Assembly (NCBI RefSeq): GCF_900172375.1
Contig: NZ_FWFS01000006.1
Coordinates: 124,001 to 188,000 of the forward strand
From: Aquimixticola soesokkakensis
GTDB lineage: Bacteria > Pseudomonadota > Alphaproteobacteria > Rhodobacterales > Rhodobacteraceae
Length of the DNA stretch: 64,000 nucleotides
Direction of reading: 5' to 3'
The notes beneath the pieces were generated by a model, which saw only the letters and a list, made by a program, of their open reading frames with translations, did no database searches and was not told the DNA's origin. The translations under genes and the position numbers were made by a program. Shown here piece after piece: positions 28,033 through 35,827 of the stretch; position 1 is the first letter of the stretch; every line of letters begins with the position of its first letter.

Positions 28033-28086
28033 GCCGACGTCGTGTCGGCACCACTTTGGGAGGCGTCAGGCAGCGCACTGCCTGAC
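28033..28086. repeat. Two tandem hairpins between exported paralogues 1 and 2
   Basis: GCCGAC-GTCGT-GTCGGC at 28033-28049, then the 9-bp perfect stem GTCAGGCAG-CGCA-CTGCCTGAC at 28065-28086. They lie 31-84 bases after the stop of paralogue 2 on its transcript and before paralogue 1. Neither has a T-run, so they look more like RNA-stabilising or attenuating structures than simple terminators. Confidence 0.6.
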
Positions 28087-28116
28087 AATAGCTCTGAAAA
28101 GGGGCTCGCGCCGCGC

Positions 28117-28485
28117 TTACATGTCGATGGCGACAGCCGCTGCGGGCATGGAGGCACCTTCGGGCACGAAGACGGCGATGTAGTCGCCCGTTGCCGAGGT
28201 CAGGTCGAAGTTCACTTTCACGTCGGTGTTCGCACCAGCGTTAACCGTTTCGTGGCCCAGAAGCTCGCCTTGCTGACCTTCGTTGAAGGCATAGACATAG
28301 ACGGTGCCCGGCTCGGTCACGCGGATCAGGCTAAATTCAACGCCCGAGTTGGTGTCATCGACGCCAAAGGTGGAGATGAAGTTGTCTTCGCTATTGGAAA
28401 CGGTGGTCGTTTCAGCAGCGGCAAAGCCGGCGGTGCCAGCGATCAGGGCGGTTGCGAGAACGGTTTTTTTGATGAAGTTGGTCAT
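28117..28485 (-). CDS. Small exported protein, paralogue 2 of a tandem family of three; function unknown
   Basis: 122 residues; GGAG lies 8 bases before the ATG. The signal peptide (MTNFIKKTVLATALIAGTAG then FAAA) is nearly the same as in paralogue 1, and the mature part starts ETTTVSNSEDNF. Shared core: FISTFGV, EPGTVYVYAFNEG, GELLGHETVNAGANTDVKV, NFDLTSATGDYIAVFVP. No cysteines and no membrane helix after the signal. It stands on its own 331-base upstream region, so it may be transcribed separately from copy 3. Function unknown. Confidence 0.88.
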   Translation of the reverse strand: MTNFIKKTVLATALIAGTAGFAAAETTTVSNSEDNFISTFGVDDTNSGVEFSLIRVTEPGTVYVYAFNEGQQGELLGHETVNAGANTDVKVNFDLTSATGDYIAVFVPEGASMPAAAVAIDM

Positions 28486-28810
28486 AATTAAGCTCCGTAT
28501 ATAGAGGGTCGCAGAGGTCGGTTCGGTGTGAAGGTTCCTGTCTGCGCCCCGTTCGTTGACACAACCCTTGGCCCTTGTGTTGGTTCCTGCAAATTACGGT
28601 TTTTTTGAAATTTTCTGAATGGGGTATGTTTTGTTTTAATTTTATCAGGTGCATTCGAGTAAATTGGATATATCAAAGTGTATGGTCCAAGGCCAAGAAG
28701 CGGGGCGCACAGAGGCGCATAACCCAGAAACGGATCGGGCATAAAAAAAGATGCCGACACGAATGTCGGCATCTTCATGGAGACTATTGAACTGCGGTGA
28801 CGCGGCTCGA
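28486..28810. other. AT-rich spacer between exported paralogues 2 and 3
   Basis: 325 bases without a gene. It is AT-richer than its surroundings at about 28580-28680 and carries an inverted repeat ACACAA-N10-TTGTGT at 28559-28580, 74 bases before the paralogue 2 start. It also holds the terminator of paralogue 3 (28743-28775). The element CGCAGACAG upstream of paralogue 2 also occurs upstream of paralogue 3 (in 29180-29260, minus strand). Confidence 0.5.
28743..28775 (-). terminator. Rho-independent terminator after exported paralogue 3
   Basis: A 12-bp perfect stem AAGATGCCGACA / TGTCGGCATCTT (28748-28759 and 28764-28775) with a 4-base loop is followed on the minus strand by seven T. Confidence 0.92.
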
Positions 28811-29179
28811 TTAGCCTTCGATCAGGACGGCAGCAGCCGATTGGTCGGAGGCTGCGGGCACGAAGACGGCGATGTAGTTGCCATCGTCCGAGGTCAGATC
28901 GAAGTTCACGCGCACGTCGGTGTTGGCACCCGCGTTCACGGTCGTTTTGCCCAGCAGATCGCCTTGGGTGCCGTGGTTGTCTTCGTACACATAGACAGTG
29001 CCAGCGTCGGCGGTGCGGATCAGGCTGAAATCGACGCCCGAGTTTGTGCCGTTCACGCCGTAGGTGGAGATGTAGTTGCCGGTCGAGTTTTCGAGCGTGG
29101 TAACATCTGCAGCGGCGATGGAGGCGGTGCCTGCAACGATTGCGAGAGCGAGAGCGGATTTTGCGATGAGGTTTTTCAT
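28811..29179 (-). CDS. Small exported protein, paralogue 3 of a tandem family of three; function unknown
   Basis: 122 residues, the most divergent copy. The signal peptide MKNLIAKSALALAIVAGTAS then IAAA cleaves before DVTTLENSTGNYISTYGV. The conserved core is retained: SGVDFSLIRTADAGTVYVYE, GDLLGKTTVNAGANTDVRV, NFDLTSDDGNYIAVFVP. It lacks the C-terminal SMPAAAVAI wording of the other two (DQSAAAVLIEG instead). GGAGAAG lies 6 bases before the ATG. It has its own strong terminator and a long palindrome-containing upstream region, so it is probably the first and separately controlled gene of the array. Function unknown. Confidence 0.88.
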   Translation of the reverse strand: MKNLIAKSALALAIVAGTASIAAADVTTLENSTGNYISTYGVNGTNSGVDFSLIRTADAGTVYVYEDNHGTQGDLLGKTTVNAGANTDVRVNFDLTSDDGNYIAVFVPAASDQSAAAVLIEG

Positions 29180-29307
29180 GAGGTCTTCTCCGTAAAGTAA
29201 GCTGTGAGGCTTGTGTGTATATGTGCAGCAGACTGTCGTTTTGTGTCTGTCTGCGTTTCGATGAGAGACATCTATCCTCTTTCGCGGGAAAGTTAAGGGG
29301 TTGGAAT

Positions 29308-29334
29308 ATCACAAAAAATATCGAAAAATGTGAT
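29308..29334. promoter_or_regulatory. Operator-like inverted repeat upstream of exported paralogue 3
   Basis: ATCACA at 29308-29313 and TGTGAT at 29329-29334 flank a 15-base A-rich centre. It lies 129-155 bases before the start of paralogue 3. The half-site resembles TGTGA/TCACA-type half-sites of CRP/FNR-like proteins but the spacing is longer than their usual 6 bases, so the binding protein is unknown. Confidence 0.4.
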
Positions 29335-29580
29335 GTGCAGGGGTAAAATATCCTCTGTGCGCTATCGCACGGACGGAAAGTGGTCCAGACGGCGTTTAGA
29401 GCGGTATAAGATGCGTCTTGCGATTTGCTGTGGTGTTGAACCTGCAAAAGCCGCGTCCCATCCGCCCCCCACAATTCCCCTTATTTTACTGGACTAAACG
29501 GTTCATTCTACCGTTTTGGCCGACCTGTATGGCTAGGCCGGGCGGCGCGGTCGGGGGCAATTTTGACAAGAGGGGCTGTG

Positions 29581-29651
29581 TCACAAATCTGTGATACCCC
29601 TGTGAGGTGCTATGTCGCGCGACATCGAGTTTTTTTAAAAAAATCTCACAG
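29581..29651. repeat. Cluster of nested palindromes
   Basis: TCACA-AATC-TGTGA (29581-29594); CTGTGAG (29600-29606) paired with CTCACAG (29645-29651). Between those arms lie the perfect palindromes ATGTCGCGCGACAT (29612-29625) and TTTTTTTAAAAAAA (29630-29643). The second half could also act as a terminator for a plus-strand transcript (stem, then seven T). Confidence 0.6.
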
Positions 29652-29938
29652 CCATGTCTTGCGATGCCTGTTTGGGGGGATTTCGCCCGGGCCAGGGGCG
29701 CGATTGCGGGCCGCGGTGACCGGATTTGTGCGAATCGTTGCCCGTCGCGTGCTGTCCGCGATGAGGCAACACAGGGAGGCAACGCAGGGAGGCAACGGGG
29801 GGTCGCAGGCGCGTGATATTTTCTCAGCGCGCAGCGGCGCTACTGAAAAATGCTGGGTCCCATAAAAACAGCGACACCGGAGACCCCGTGCCGCTGTTGT
29901 TCAAAAGATTAGGGGATCGTGCTGCGCAGATGCCGCGC

Positions 29939-30271
29939 CTAGATCGAAAAGGATGTCCCGCAGCCGCAGGAAGCGGTGGCATTGGGGTTCTCGATGACAA
30001 AGCGCGCGCCGATCAGCTCTTCGGTGAAATCAATCACCGCATTGGCAAGAAAGGGCAGGGAGGTGGGATCAACCACGACCGATCCGCCCTCACCATCCAG
30101 CACAAGGTCCCCCTCGGCGGCGTCATCCAGACGGATATCATATTGAAAACCCGAGCACCCGCCACCCTCGACGCTGACGCGTAGGGCTTTGGTCTCGCCA
30201 CTCGCCTGCGCGATCTCGGCAAGGCGGGCATAGGCGCGGGGGGTCACTTTGGGGGGCAGGGTCAGGGTCAT
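29939..30271 (-). CDS. erpA: Iron-sulfur cluster insertion protein, ErpA/IscA (HesB) family
   Basis: A-type carrier that delivers Fe-S clusters to apoproteins. ATG 30271 gives 110 residues, the usual length. The three cluster cysteines are present: GGCSGFQY (Cys about 40) and the C-terminal [10 protein letters not shown] pair. FVIENPNA is the typical sequence before them. The ribosome site is weak. ErpA and IscA cannot be separated firmly by eye; erpA is preferred because it stands alone next to dgt rather than in an isc/suf operon. Divergent from dgt across 77 bases. Confidence 0.88.
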   Translation of the reverse strand: MTLTLPPKVTPRAYARLAEIAQASGETKALRVSVEGGGCSGFQYDIRLDDAAEGDLVLDGEGGSVVVDPTSLPFLANAVIDFTEELIGARFVIENPNATASCGCGTSFSI

Positions 30272-30348
30272 ATGGATAGCCGTTTGTCGCTGCGTTAGAA
30301 GTTGAATATAAGTTGTGCAACGCAGCGCGACAACCACAGGCAGAAAAT

Positions 30349-31515
30349 ATGCTCAAACCCTATGCCAGCCAACCGGGCGAAACGCGCGGTCGGATGTATG
30401 AAGAACGCATGTCGACCTTTCGCTCGCCGTTCCAGCGCGATCGTGACCGCATTATCCATTCCTCGGCCTTTCGCCGCCTCAAGCACAAGACGCAGGTATT
30501 CGTCGAGCATGAGGGCGATTATTACCGCACCCGACTGACCCATTCCATCGAAGTCGCGCAGGTCGCGCGCACGATTTCGGCGGCTTTGGGTCTGAACGAT
30601 GCCCTGGCCGAAGCGATTGCGCTGGCGCATGATCTGGGGCATTCGCCCTTTGGCCACACGGGCGAGGATGCGCTTGAGGTGCTGATGGCGCCCTACGGCG
30701 GCTTTGATCACAATGCGCAGGCGTTGCGCATCGTGACCAAGCTGGAAAAGCATTATGCCGATTTCGACGGGCTGAACCTTACGTGGGAGACGCTTGAGGG
30801 GCTGGCCAAGCATAACGGGCCGATCACCGGTCCTTTTGCCGATGAAAAGAAACACGCGGGCGGGCCCTCCTACGCGCTGCGCGAGGTGAACGCGCTGTTC
30901 GATTTGGAACTGCACACCTTTGCCAGCGCCGAGGCGCAGGTCGCCGCGATCGCCGATGATGTGGCCTACAACCACCACGACCTGCACGACGGACTGCGCG
31001 CGGGTCTGTTCACCGCCGAGGACCTGATGGAGCTGCCGCTGACCGGTCCGGCCTATGCCGAAGTTGACGCCCTGTACCCCGATCTGGATCGCAACCGGCG
31101 CGACCATGAGGCATTGCGGCGCATTTTCGGCTGGATGGTCGAGGATGTGCTGACCATCGCCACGCAGCGCCTGGAGGCCGCGCAACCCCAAAGCGCGCAG
31201 GACATCCGCGATATGGACCGCACGATCATCCGCTTTTCCAAACCGTTCTACCAGAATCTCAAAGCGATCAAGAGTTTCCTCTTTACCCGCATGTACCGCG
31301 CGCCTTCGGTGGTGGTGGAACGCAAGCGCGTGACGGATATGATTTATGCGCTGTTTCCGCTGTTTATGGCCCAGCCAGACCTGCTGCCCCAAGAGTGGCG
31401 GGCCGAAGTGGCCGGTTGCGAGGATGAAACCGAATTGGCGCGGCTGGTGTTGGACTATGTTGCGGGCATGACCGACCGTTTTGCCATTCAGGAATTCGAA
31501 CGTCTTTGCGGCTAG
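30349..31515 (+). CDS. dgt: Deoxyguanosinetriphosphate triphosphohydrolase-like protein (HD domain)
   Basis: Hydrolyses dNTPs to deoxynucleosides and triphosphate. 388 residues from ATG 30349; an upstream in-frame TTG (30313) is unlikely. HD-domain metal ligands are seen in [34 protein letters not shown] (HD) and [17 protein letters not shown]. The N-terminus [21 protein letters not shown] is typical of dGTPase-like type 2 proteins. Divergent from erpA. In relatives I recall, argS usually follows dgt; here an antiporter gene does. Confidence 0.94.
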   Translation: MLKPYASQPGETRGRMYEERMSTFRSPFQRDRDRIIHSSAFRRLKHKTQVFVEHEGDYYRTRLTHSIEVAQVARTISAALGLNDALAEAIALAHDLGHSPFGHTGEDALEVLMAPYGGFDHNAQALRIVTKLEKHYADFDGLNLTWETLEGLAKHNGPITGPFADEKKHAGGPSYALREVNALFDLELHTFASAEAQVAAIADDVAYNHHDLHDGLRAGLFTAEDLMELPLTGPAYAEVDALYPDLDRNRRDHEALRRIFGWMVEDVLTIATQRLEAAQPQSAQDIRDMDRTIIRFSKPFYQNLKAIKSFLFTRMYRAPSVVVERKRVTDMIYALFPLFMAQPDLLPQEWRAEVAGCEDETELARLVLDYVAGMTDRFAIQEFERLCG

Positions 31516-31643
31516 GCTGGCGCGATTCGATGAGGCAATCGGGGGGCGATCATGTGCAAGCGTGACGCGAAACCCCTGCAAGAACAGTAGCTTGAGGGCG
31601 CGGTCTGATCCTGTTGGGACGCCGCTTTACAAAGGACGAAAGA

Positions 31644-33725
31644 ATGGCTGGAGCAGTTTCGGGCGCAATGGACCCTGTGATGGGCTTTGCCCTTGTGGGG
31701 GCCTTGGGGGTTGGCGCACAGTGGATCGCATGGCGGCTGCGCCTGCCGGCCATCGTGTTGATGCTGGCCGCAGGGTTGATCGTCGGCCCGCTTTTGGGCC
31801 TGTTTGATCCCGCGCGCGACATCGGACCCATCGTGCAGCCGCTGATTTCGCTCGCGGTTGCGGTGATCCTGTTCGAGGGCGGGTTGACGCTTGATTTGCG
31901 GCGCTTGGGGGATGCGGCGCAGGGCGTCAAGCGGCTTGTGCTGATCGGTGCGCCGCTGGGGTGGCTGCTCTCGACGCTCGCGCTGCATTACGGCGCAGGG
32001 CTGAGCTGGGCCTCGGCCACGGTGTTCGGCGGCATCATGATTGTCACCGGACCCACGGTGATTGCCCCCTTGCTGCGTCAGGCCAAATTGTCCCGCCGCC
32101 CGGCGTCGCTGTTGCAATGGGAGGCCATTGTCAACGATCCGATCGGGGCTTTGGCGGCGGTTCTGGCGTTCGAAGTGGTCGTCGTTGTCGGGGCCGGGGC
32201 CTCGGGCCCGCAGGCCGCGGTGATGTCGCTGGTGGGGATCATCGTTGCGGTGATCGTGGGCTTTGCCGCGGGAAAAGGCATTGCGGTGTCGTTTCGCCGC
32301 GGACTTGTGCCGGAATATATGAAAGTGCCCGTGCTGTTTGCGGTGCTTTTGGTCTGCTTCGCCGCCCCCAACGCGCTGCTGCACGAAAGCGGATTGCTGG
32401 CGGTGACGATCATGGGGCTTGTGATCGCCAATGCTGATCTGCCCAGTTTTACAGAGCTGCGCCGCTTCAAGGAACATGCCACGATCCTGCTGGTGTCGGG
32501 GGTGTTCATCCTGCTTGCGGCCTCGCTGAAATTCGACACGGTGTCCTTGCTGAACTGGCGAGCGGCGCTGTTCGTGGCGCTGGTCATTCTCGCCGTGCGC
32601 CCCTTGACGGTGTTCCTGTCGCTTGCCGGATCGGATGTGCCCGCACGCGAACGCGCGCTGATCGCCTTTACCGGTCCGCGCGGCGTTGTGCTGGTCGCCG
32701 TGGCGGGGCTGTTCGGGCAACGCCTGACGGCGGCAGGGGTGGCAGATGCCAATCTGATCGCGCCTTTGGCCTTTGTTCTGGTGCTGGTCACGGTGGTCTT
32801 GCACGGCTTTACGCTGGGACCGGTGGCGCGCGCGCTTGGGCTTGCGGGCAAGGGCAAACCGGGCGTTATGCTGGTGGGTGGGTCGCGCTTTACCACCTCG
32901 CTGGGCGAGGGATTGAAAAAGGCCGATGTGCCGGTGTTGGTGATCGACCCCAACCGCGCGCGCCTGTCGCGGGCGCGCTCTGCGGGATTGCCGGTGTTTT
33001 ACGGCGATGTCCTGTCGGAAGCCGCCGAGGATAACCTTGAGTTCATGATCTACGAGACGGTGATCGCGGCGACTGAAAACGACGCGTATAACACGCTGGT
33101 CACCTCTGACCTCGGGCCGGAACATGGCCGCGAAAACGTCTGGCAGATCGCGCGTGAAAATGCGGAAAAATCCCGCCATGCCTTGCCCAACCAGATCGGC
33201 GGACGGCCCTTTGGCGGGGGCTATACCTTCCGCCAGCTCGAAGATCTGATGATCGAGGGTTGGACGGTTAAATTCACCCGCCTGACCGAGGAATTCACCT
33301 TCGAGCAGTGGAAAGACACCCGCCCCGAAGCCGTGTTGATCGGTCGTCTCGATCTGGAGGGCAAGCTGCGCCAGTTGCTGCCCGAGGAATATGACGCGCT
33401 GTTCCCGCGGCGCGCGGAAGCCGCTTTGGAAGCGGAACTGGAAGACCTGCCAAACGAGCGGCGCGAAGCCCGCCGGGCCGAATTGCAACGCCGCTTTGGC
33501 GAGGCGCAGCGGCGCACGGCCTTGGCCAAAGTCGGGCGCGATGTGCGACTTGTGGCCTTGCAGCCGCCCGTCAAAGAACCCGCAGGCGCAGAAGTTGTCG
33601 CCCAGGAAGCAGAAAAACAGCGCGACCGCGAAGATCCGGGCAAAGAGGCCAAGCGCGCCGTTGGCGTCACGGCGCATCGCGCCGACACCTCCGACACAGG
33701 ACTTGGCAAAGGGGCCGGCGCCTGA
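31644..33725 (+). CDS. Cation/proton antiporter (NhaP-like CPA1) with C-terminal TrkA-N domain
   Basis: Inner-membrane Na+ or K+/H+ exchange for pH and salt homeostasis. 693 residues; ATG 31644 has AAGGA 8 bases upstream. About 12 membrane segments fill residues 1-400, including LISLAVAVILFEGGLTLD and the CPA1 motif IVNDPIGALAAVLAFE with the transport Asp. A Rossmann-like TrkA-N domain follows (GVMLVGGSRFTTSLGEGL, VLVIDPNRARLSRARSAGL, about 410-530), with an acidic/basic charged tail from about 600. Ion preference cannot be read from the sequence. Confidence 0.9.
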   Translation: MAGAVSGAMDPVMGFALVGALGVGAQWIAWRLRLPAIVLMLAAGLIVGPLLGLFDPARDIGPIVQPLISLAVAVILFEGGLTLDLRRLGDAAQGVKRLVLIGAPLGWLLSTLALHYGAGLSWASATVFGGIMIVTGPTVIAPLLRQAKLSRRPASLLQWEAIVNDPIGALAAVLAFEVVVVVGAGASGPQAAVMSLVGIIVAVIVGFAAGKGIAVSFRRGLVPEYMKVPVLFAVLLVCFAAPNALLHESGLLAVTIMGLVIANADLPSFTELRRFKEHATILLVSGVFILLAASLKFDTVSLLNWRAALFVALVILAVRPLTVFLSLAGSDVPARERALIAFTGPRGVVLVAVAGLFGQRLTAAGVADANLIAPLAFVLVLVTVVLHGFTLGPVARALGLAGKGKPGVMLVGGSRFTTSLGEGLKKADVPVLVIDPNRARLSRARSAGLPVFYGDVLSEAAEDNLEFMIYETVIAATENDAYNTLVTSDLGPEHGRENVWQIARENAEKSRHALPNQIGGRPFGGGYTFRQLEDLMIEGWTVKFTRLTEEFTFEQWKDTRPEAVLIGRLDLEGKLRQLLPEEYDALFPRRAEAALEAELEDLPNERREARRAELQRRFGEAQRRTALAKVGRDVRLVALQPPVKEPAGAEVVAQEAEKQRDREDPGKEAKRAVGVTAHRADTSDTGLGKGAGA

Positions 33726-33761
33726 GGCCGAGCCTGAGCAAGGTGACCTATACCTAAGCGC

Positions 33762-33796
33762 AAAACGGCGCAGCCTTGATCGGGCTGCGCCGTTTT
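33762..33796. terminator. Bidirectional terminator between antiporter and lpxL-like gene
   Basis: AAAACGGCGCAGCC (33762-33775) pairs with GGCTGCGCCGTTTT (33783-33796), 7-base loop, T-run on both strands. Confidence 0.92.
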
Positions 33797-33829
33797 TGCC
33801 AATTCAGTCTGTGGTGTCAGTCTGTGGTT

Positions 33830-34789
33830 TCAATCCGGGGCCGGTTCCGACTTCGGGGGGGCCAATTTGGCGGCGCGCCGGGCCTCGCGGTCGGGTTTCC
33901 AGCGCCGGTGAATCCAGAACCACTGATCCATATGCCTGCGCGTCAATGCCTCAAGGCTGTCATTGAGCGCCTGTGTCATGGTTTGCGCATCCGAGGCGGG
34001 GATGGGCGCTTCGACGCGAATGTCGAAATCCAACCCGTTGGCTTGCCGGATGCCGTAAATCGGGATCAGCAGCGCATCAAATTTCAACGCCAGTTCCGCC
34101 GCCGAGAGGGCCGTGCGTGCAGGCTTGTCGAAATAGCGCAGCAAAGCGCCCTTGTTGACGTATTGATCGACGACGATCCCGATCATGCCACCGCCTTTGA
34201 GATGCTTGAGCATACCGCCCATGCCGCGCCGCCCCCGTGCAAACAGGGGCGTGCCGATGGTTTCGATGGCGCGCACGTAATGGGTGTTGAAGGCGGCGTT
34301 TTTCATCGGGTTGTAGATGCCGCCGACAGGATACCCGCGCGCCACAAGCGCCCCGCGCGCCACGTCGTAATTGCCAAAATGCCCTGTGACCAGCACCACC
34401 GGCCGCTGGGCAGCATAGGCCTCCTGTAGGGCTTGCGCGCCCTCTCCCTTAAGGGGGATGTCTTTGATCCGGTTTATAAATTCCGGCCCCGAGTAGATTT
34501 CGATCAGCGTGCGTCCGACATTGTCGGGCACCTTGCGCATCAGGGCGCGGGCCTGCGTGGCGGGCAGCTCGGGCAGGACATAGGCCAGATTGTCGCGGAT
34601 TCGCGCGCGATACCCTGCCAGCGGGCTGACCAGATGCGCCATTACCCAGCCCATTGCCGGCACACGGTGGCGATAGGGCAGGCGCAGCGCCGCCCAAAGC
34701 ACGCCGCGAATGGCACGGTCCAACAGCGCATCGCGGGTCGCGGATCGCGTCGGTTTCTGGGCCTTCGGGGCAGGGCGGCTATCGGTCAT
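33830..34789 (-). CDS. LpxL/HtrB-type lysophospholipid/lipid A acyltransferase
   Basis: Probably adds a secondary acyl chain to lipid A at the inner membrane. 319 residues from ATG 34789, which overlaps the end of the EamA gene by 11 bases (translational coupling). The acyltransferase block VLVTGHFGNYDVARGALV carries the HX4D motif (His, Asp), followed by GGIYNPMKN and GGMIGIVVDQYVNKGALLRYF. The N-terminal amphipathic/hydrophobic segment RAIRGVLWAALRLPYRHRVP fits membrane attachment. The acyl chain and the acylated position are unknown. Confidence 0.88.
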   Translation of the reverse strand: MTDSRPAPKAQKPTRSATRDALLDRAIRGVLWAALRLPYRHRVPAMGWVMAHLVSPLAGYRARIRDNLAYVLPELPATQARALMRKVPDNVGRTLIEIYSGPEFINRIKDIPLKGEGAQALQEAYAAQRPVVLVTGHFGNYDVARGALVARGYPVGGIYNPMKNAAFNTHYVRAIETIGTPLFARGRRGMGGMLKHLKGGGMIGIVVDQYVNKGALLRYFDKPARTALSAAELALKFDALLIPIYGIRQANGLDFDIRVEAPIPASDAQTMTQALNDSLEALTRRHMDQWFWIHRRWKPDREARRAAKLAPPKSEPAPD

Positions 34790-35774
34790 CACGCGGGCTT
34801 TCGGGCGGTTGCGTCGGGGTGGCCGCATCCAGCGGCAAGCGCGCGCAGGTGCTGGGCAGGTTCTGGCGCGCTTCTCGGTGCCAGACATAAAGTCCCGCGC
34901 CCACGATCACAAGCGCCCCCAGTATCGTCGCCGCATCGGGCCAGTCGCCAAAGAACACGACCGCCCAGAGGGTCGCAAGCGGCAGGCCGACGTAGGTAAA
35001 GGGTGCCACAAGGCTGGCTTCGCCCAAGGAGAGCGAGCGGATCATCAACATTTGCCCCGTCGCGCCCAGGCCACCGATCAACGCCATCAGTGCCCAATGT
35101 TTCGGGGCGGGGGTGATCCAATAGGGCAGCACGATCACGCTTAGCACAGAGGCGCCGATCAAGGCGGTGTAGAGCATTGATGTCAAAGGGGATTCCGAAG
35201 CGCCAACCCAGCGCGTGAGCAGCGAAAAGCTGGTGTAACAACAGGCCGCAAGCAGCGGCAAAAGCGCATAGGGTGAAAACACCGCCATGCCGGGGCGGAT
35301 GATGATCAAGGCCCCCACAACGGCGGCGCCAACCCCAAGCGCGCGGCGCGGCCCAAATCGCTCCCCCAGAAACAGGGCGGCGCCCAGGGTGGTGAGCATC
35401 GGGTTCAGATCCATCACGGCCGTGGCTTCGGCAAGGCCGATATGGCGCAGAGAGGTGAAAAAGCAAAACGTCGCGCCCATCATCAAAAAGGCGCGGGCGA
35501 CCTGAATATGAAGATGGCGCGTTTTGAGAGTGCGGGTCAGGCGCGGCAAAACAAAGGGCAAAAGCGCGATCAACTGTCCCGTGTAGCGCGCCCAGAGCAC
35601 CTGCGCCGTGTGCAGATCCTGCGACAGGCCTTTGACGGTGGCATCCATCAGCGAGAAAAAGAAAATCGCTGTAATCATCATCAAGATGGCGCGCGATGGC
35701 GGCGAAAGCCTGAACCAAAAGCGGCTTATGCCAGGGGAGGCGCTGCGCGGGCGCGGGAGAGGGCGGTCTGTCAT
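34779..35774 (-). CDS. EamA/DMT-family transporter
   Basis: Ten-helix inner-membrane exporter of unknown metabolite. 331 residues from ATG 35774 (AGGA 7 bases upstream; the TTG two codons earlier is not needed). Two EamA repeats: the first includes FFSLMDATVKGLSQ and GLAEATAVMDLNPMLTTLGA; the second GLGATGQMLMIRSLSLGEAS and FTYVGLPLATLWAVVFFGDW. The last helix, ILGALVIVGAGLYVW, precedes a charged, proline-rich tail. Operon with the acyltransferase downstream. Confidence 0.9.
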   Translation of the reverse strand: MTDRPLPRPRSASPGISRFWFRLSPPSRAILMMITAIFFFSLMDATVKGLSQDLHTAQVLWARYTGQLIALLPFVLPRLTRTLKTRHLHIQVARAFLMMGATFCFFTSLRHIGLAEATAVMDLNPMLTTLGAALFLGERFGPRRALGVGAAVVGALIIIRPGMAVFSPYALLPLLAACCYTSFSLLTRWVGASESPLTSMLYTALIGASVLSVIVLPYWITPAPKHWALMALIGGLGATGQMLMIRSLSLGEASLVAPFTYVGLPLATLWAVVFFGDWPDAATILGALVIVGAGLYVWHREARQNLPSTCARLPLDAATPTQPPESPRDDR

Positions 35775-35827
35775 GGCCAAATCCTATGCGCCGCGCTCAG
35801 GGCTGTCCAGCATGTGCAGGGCGGCGA

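Larger units (their letters stand above)
29180..29938. other. Palindrome-rich 760-base intergenic region
   Basis: No gene with acceptable start, ribosome site or content is present on either strand. The left half (29180-29350) is the upstream region of exported paralogue 3, with an inverted repeat at 29308-29334. The middle holds nested palindromes at 29581-29651 and a weak hairpin AAACGG/CCGTTT at 29496-29516. The right part (about 29655-29938), next to the erpA stop, is GC-rich and featureless apart from GGAGGCAAC repeats at about 29776-29800. Confidence 0.55.

Noticed and set aside
29486-29865. Small open frames of 70-100 codons on both strands upstream of erpA
   Set aside because: They cross the palindrome cluster, overlap each other on both strands and have no start signals or recognisable sequence.
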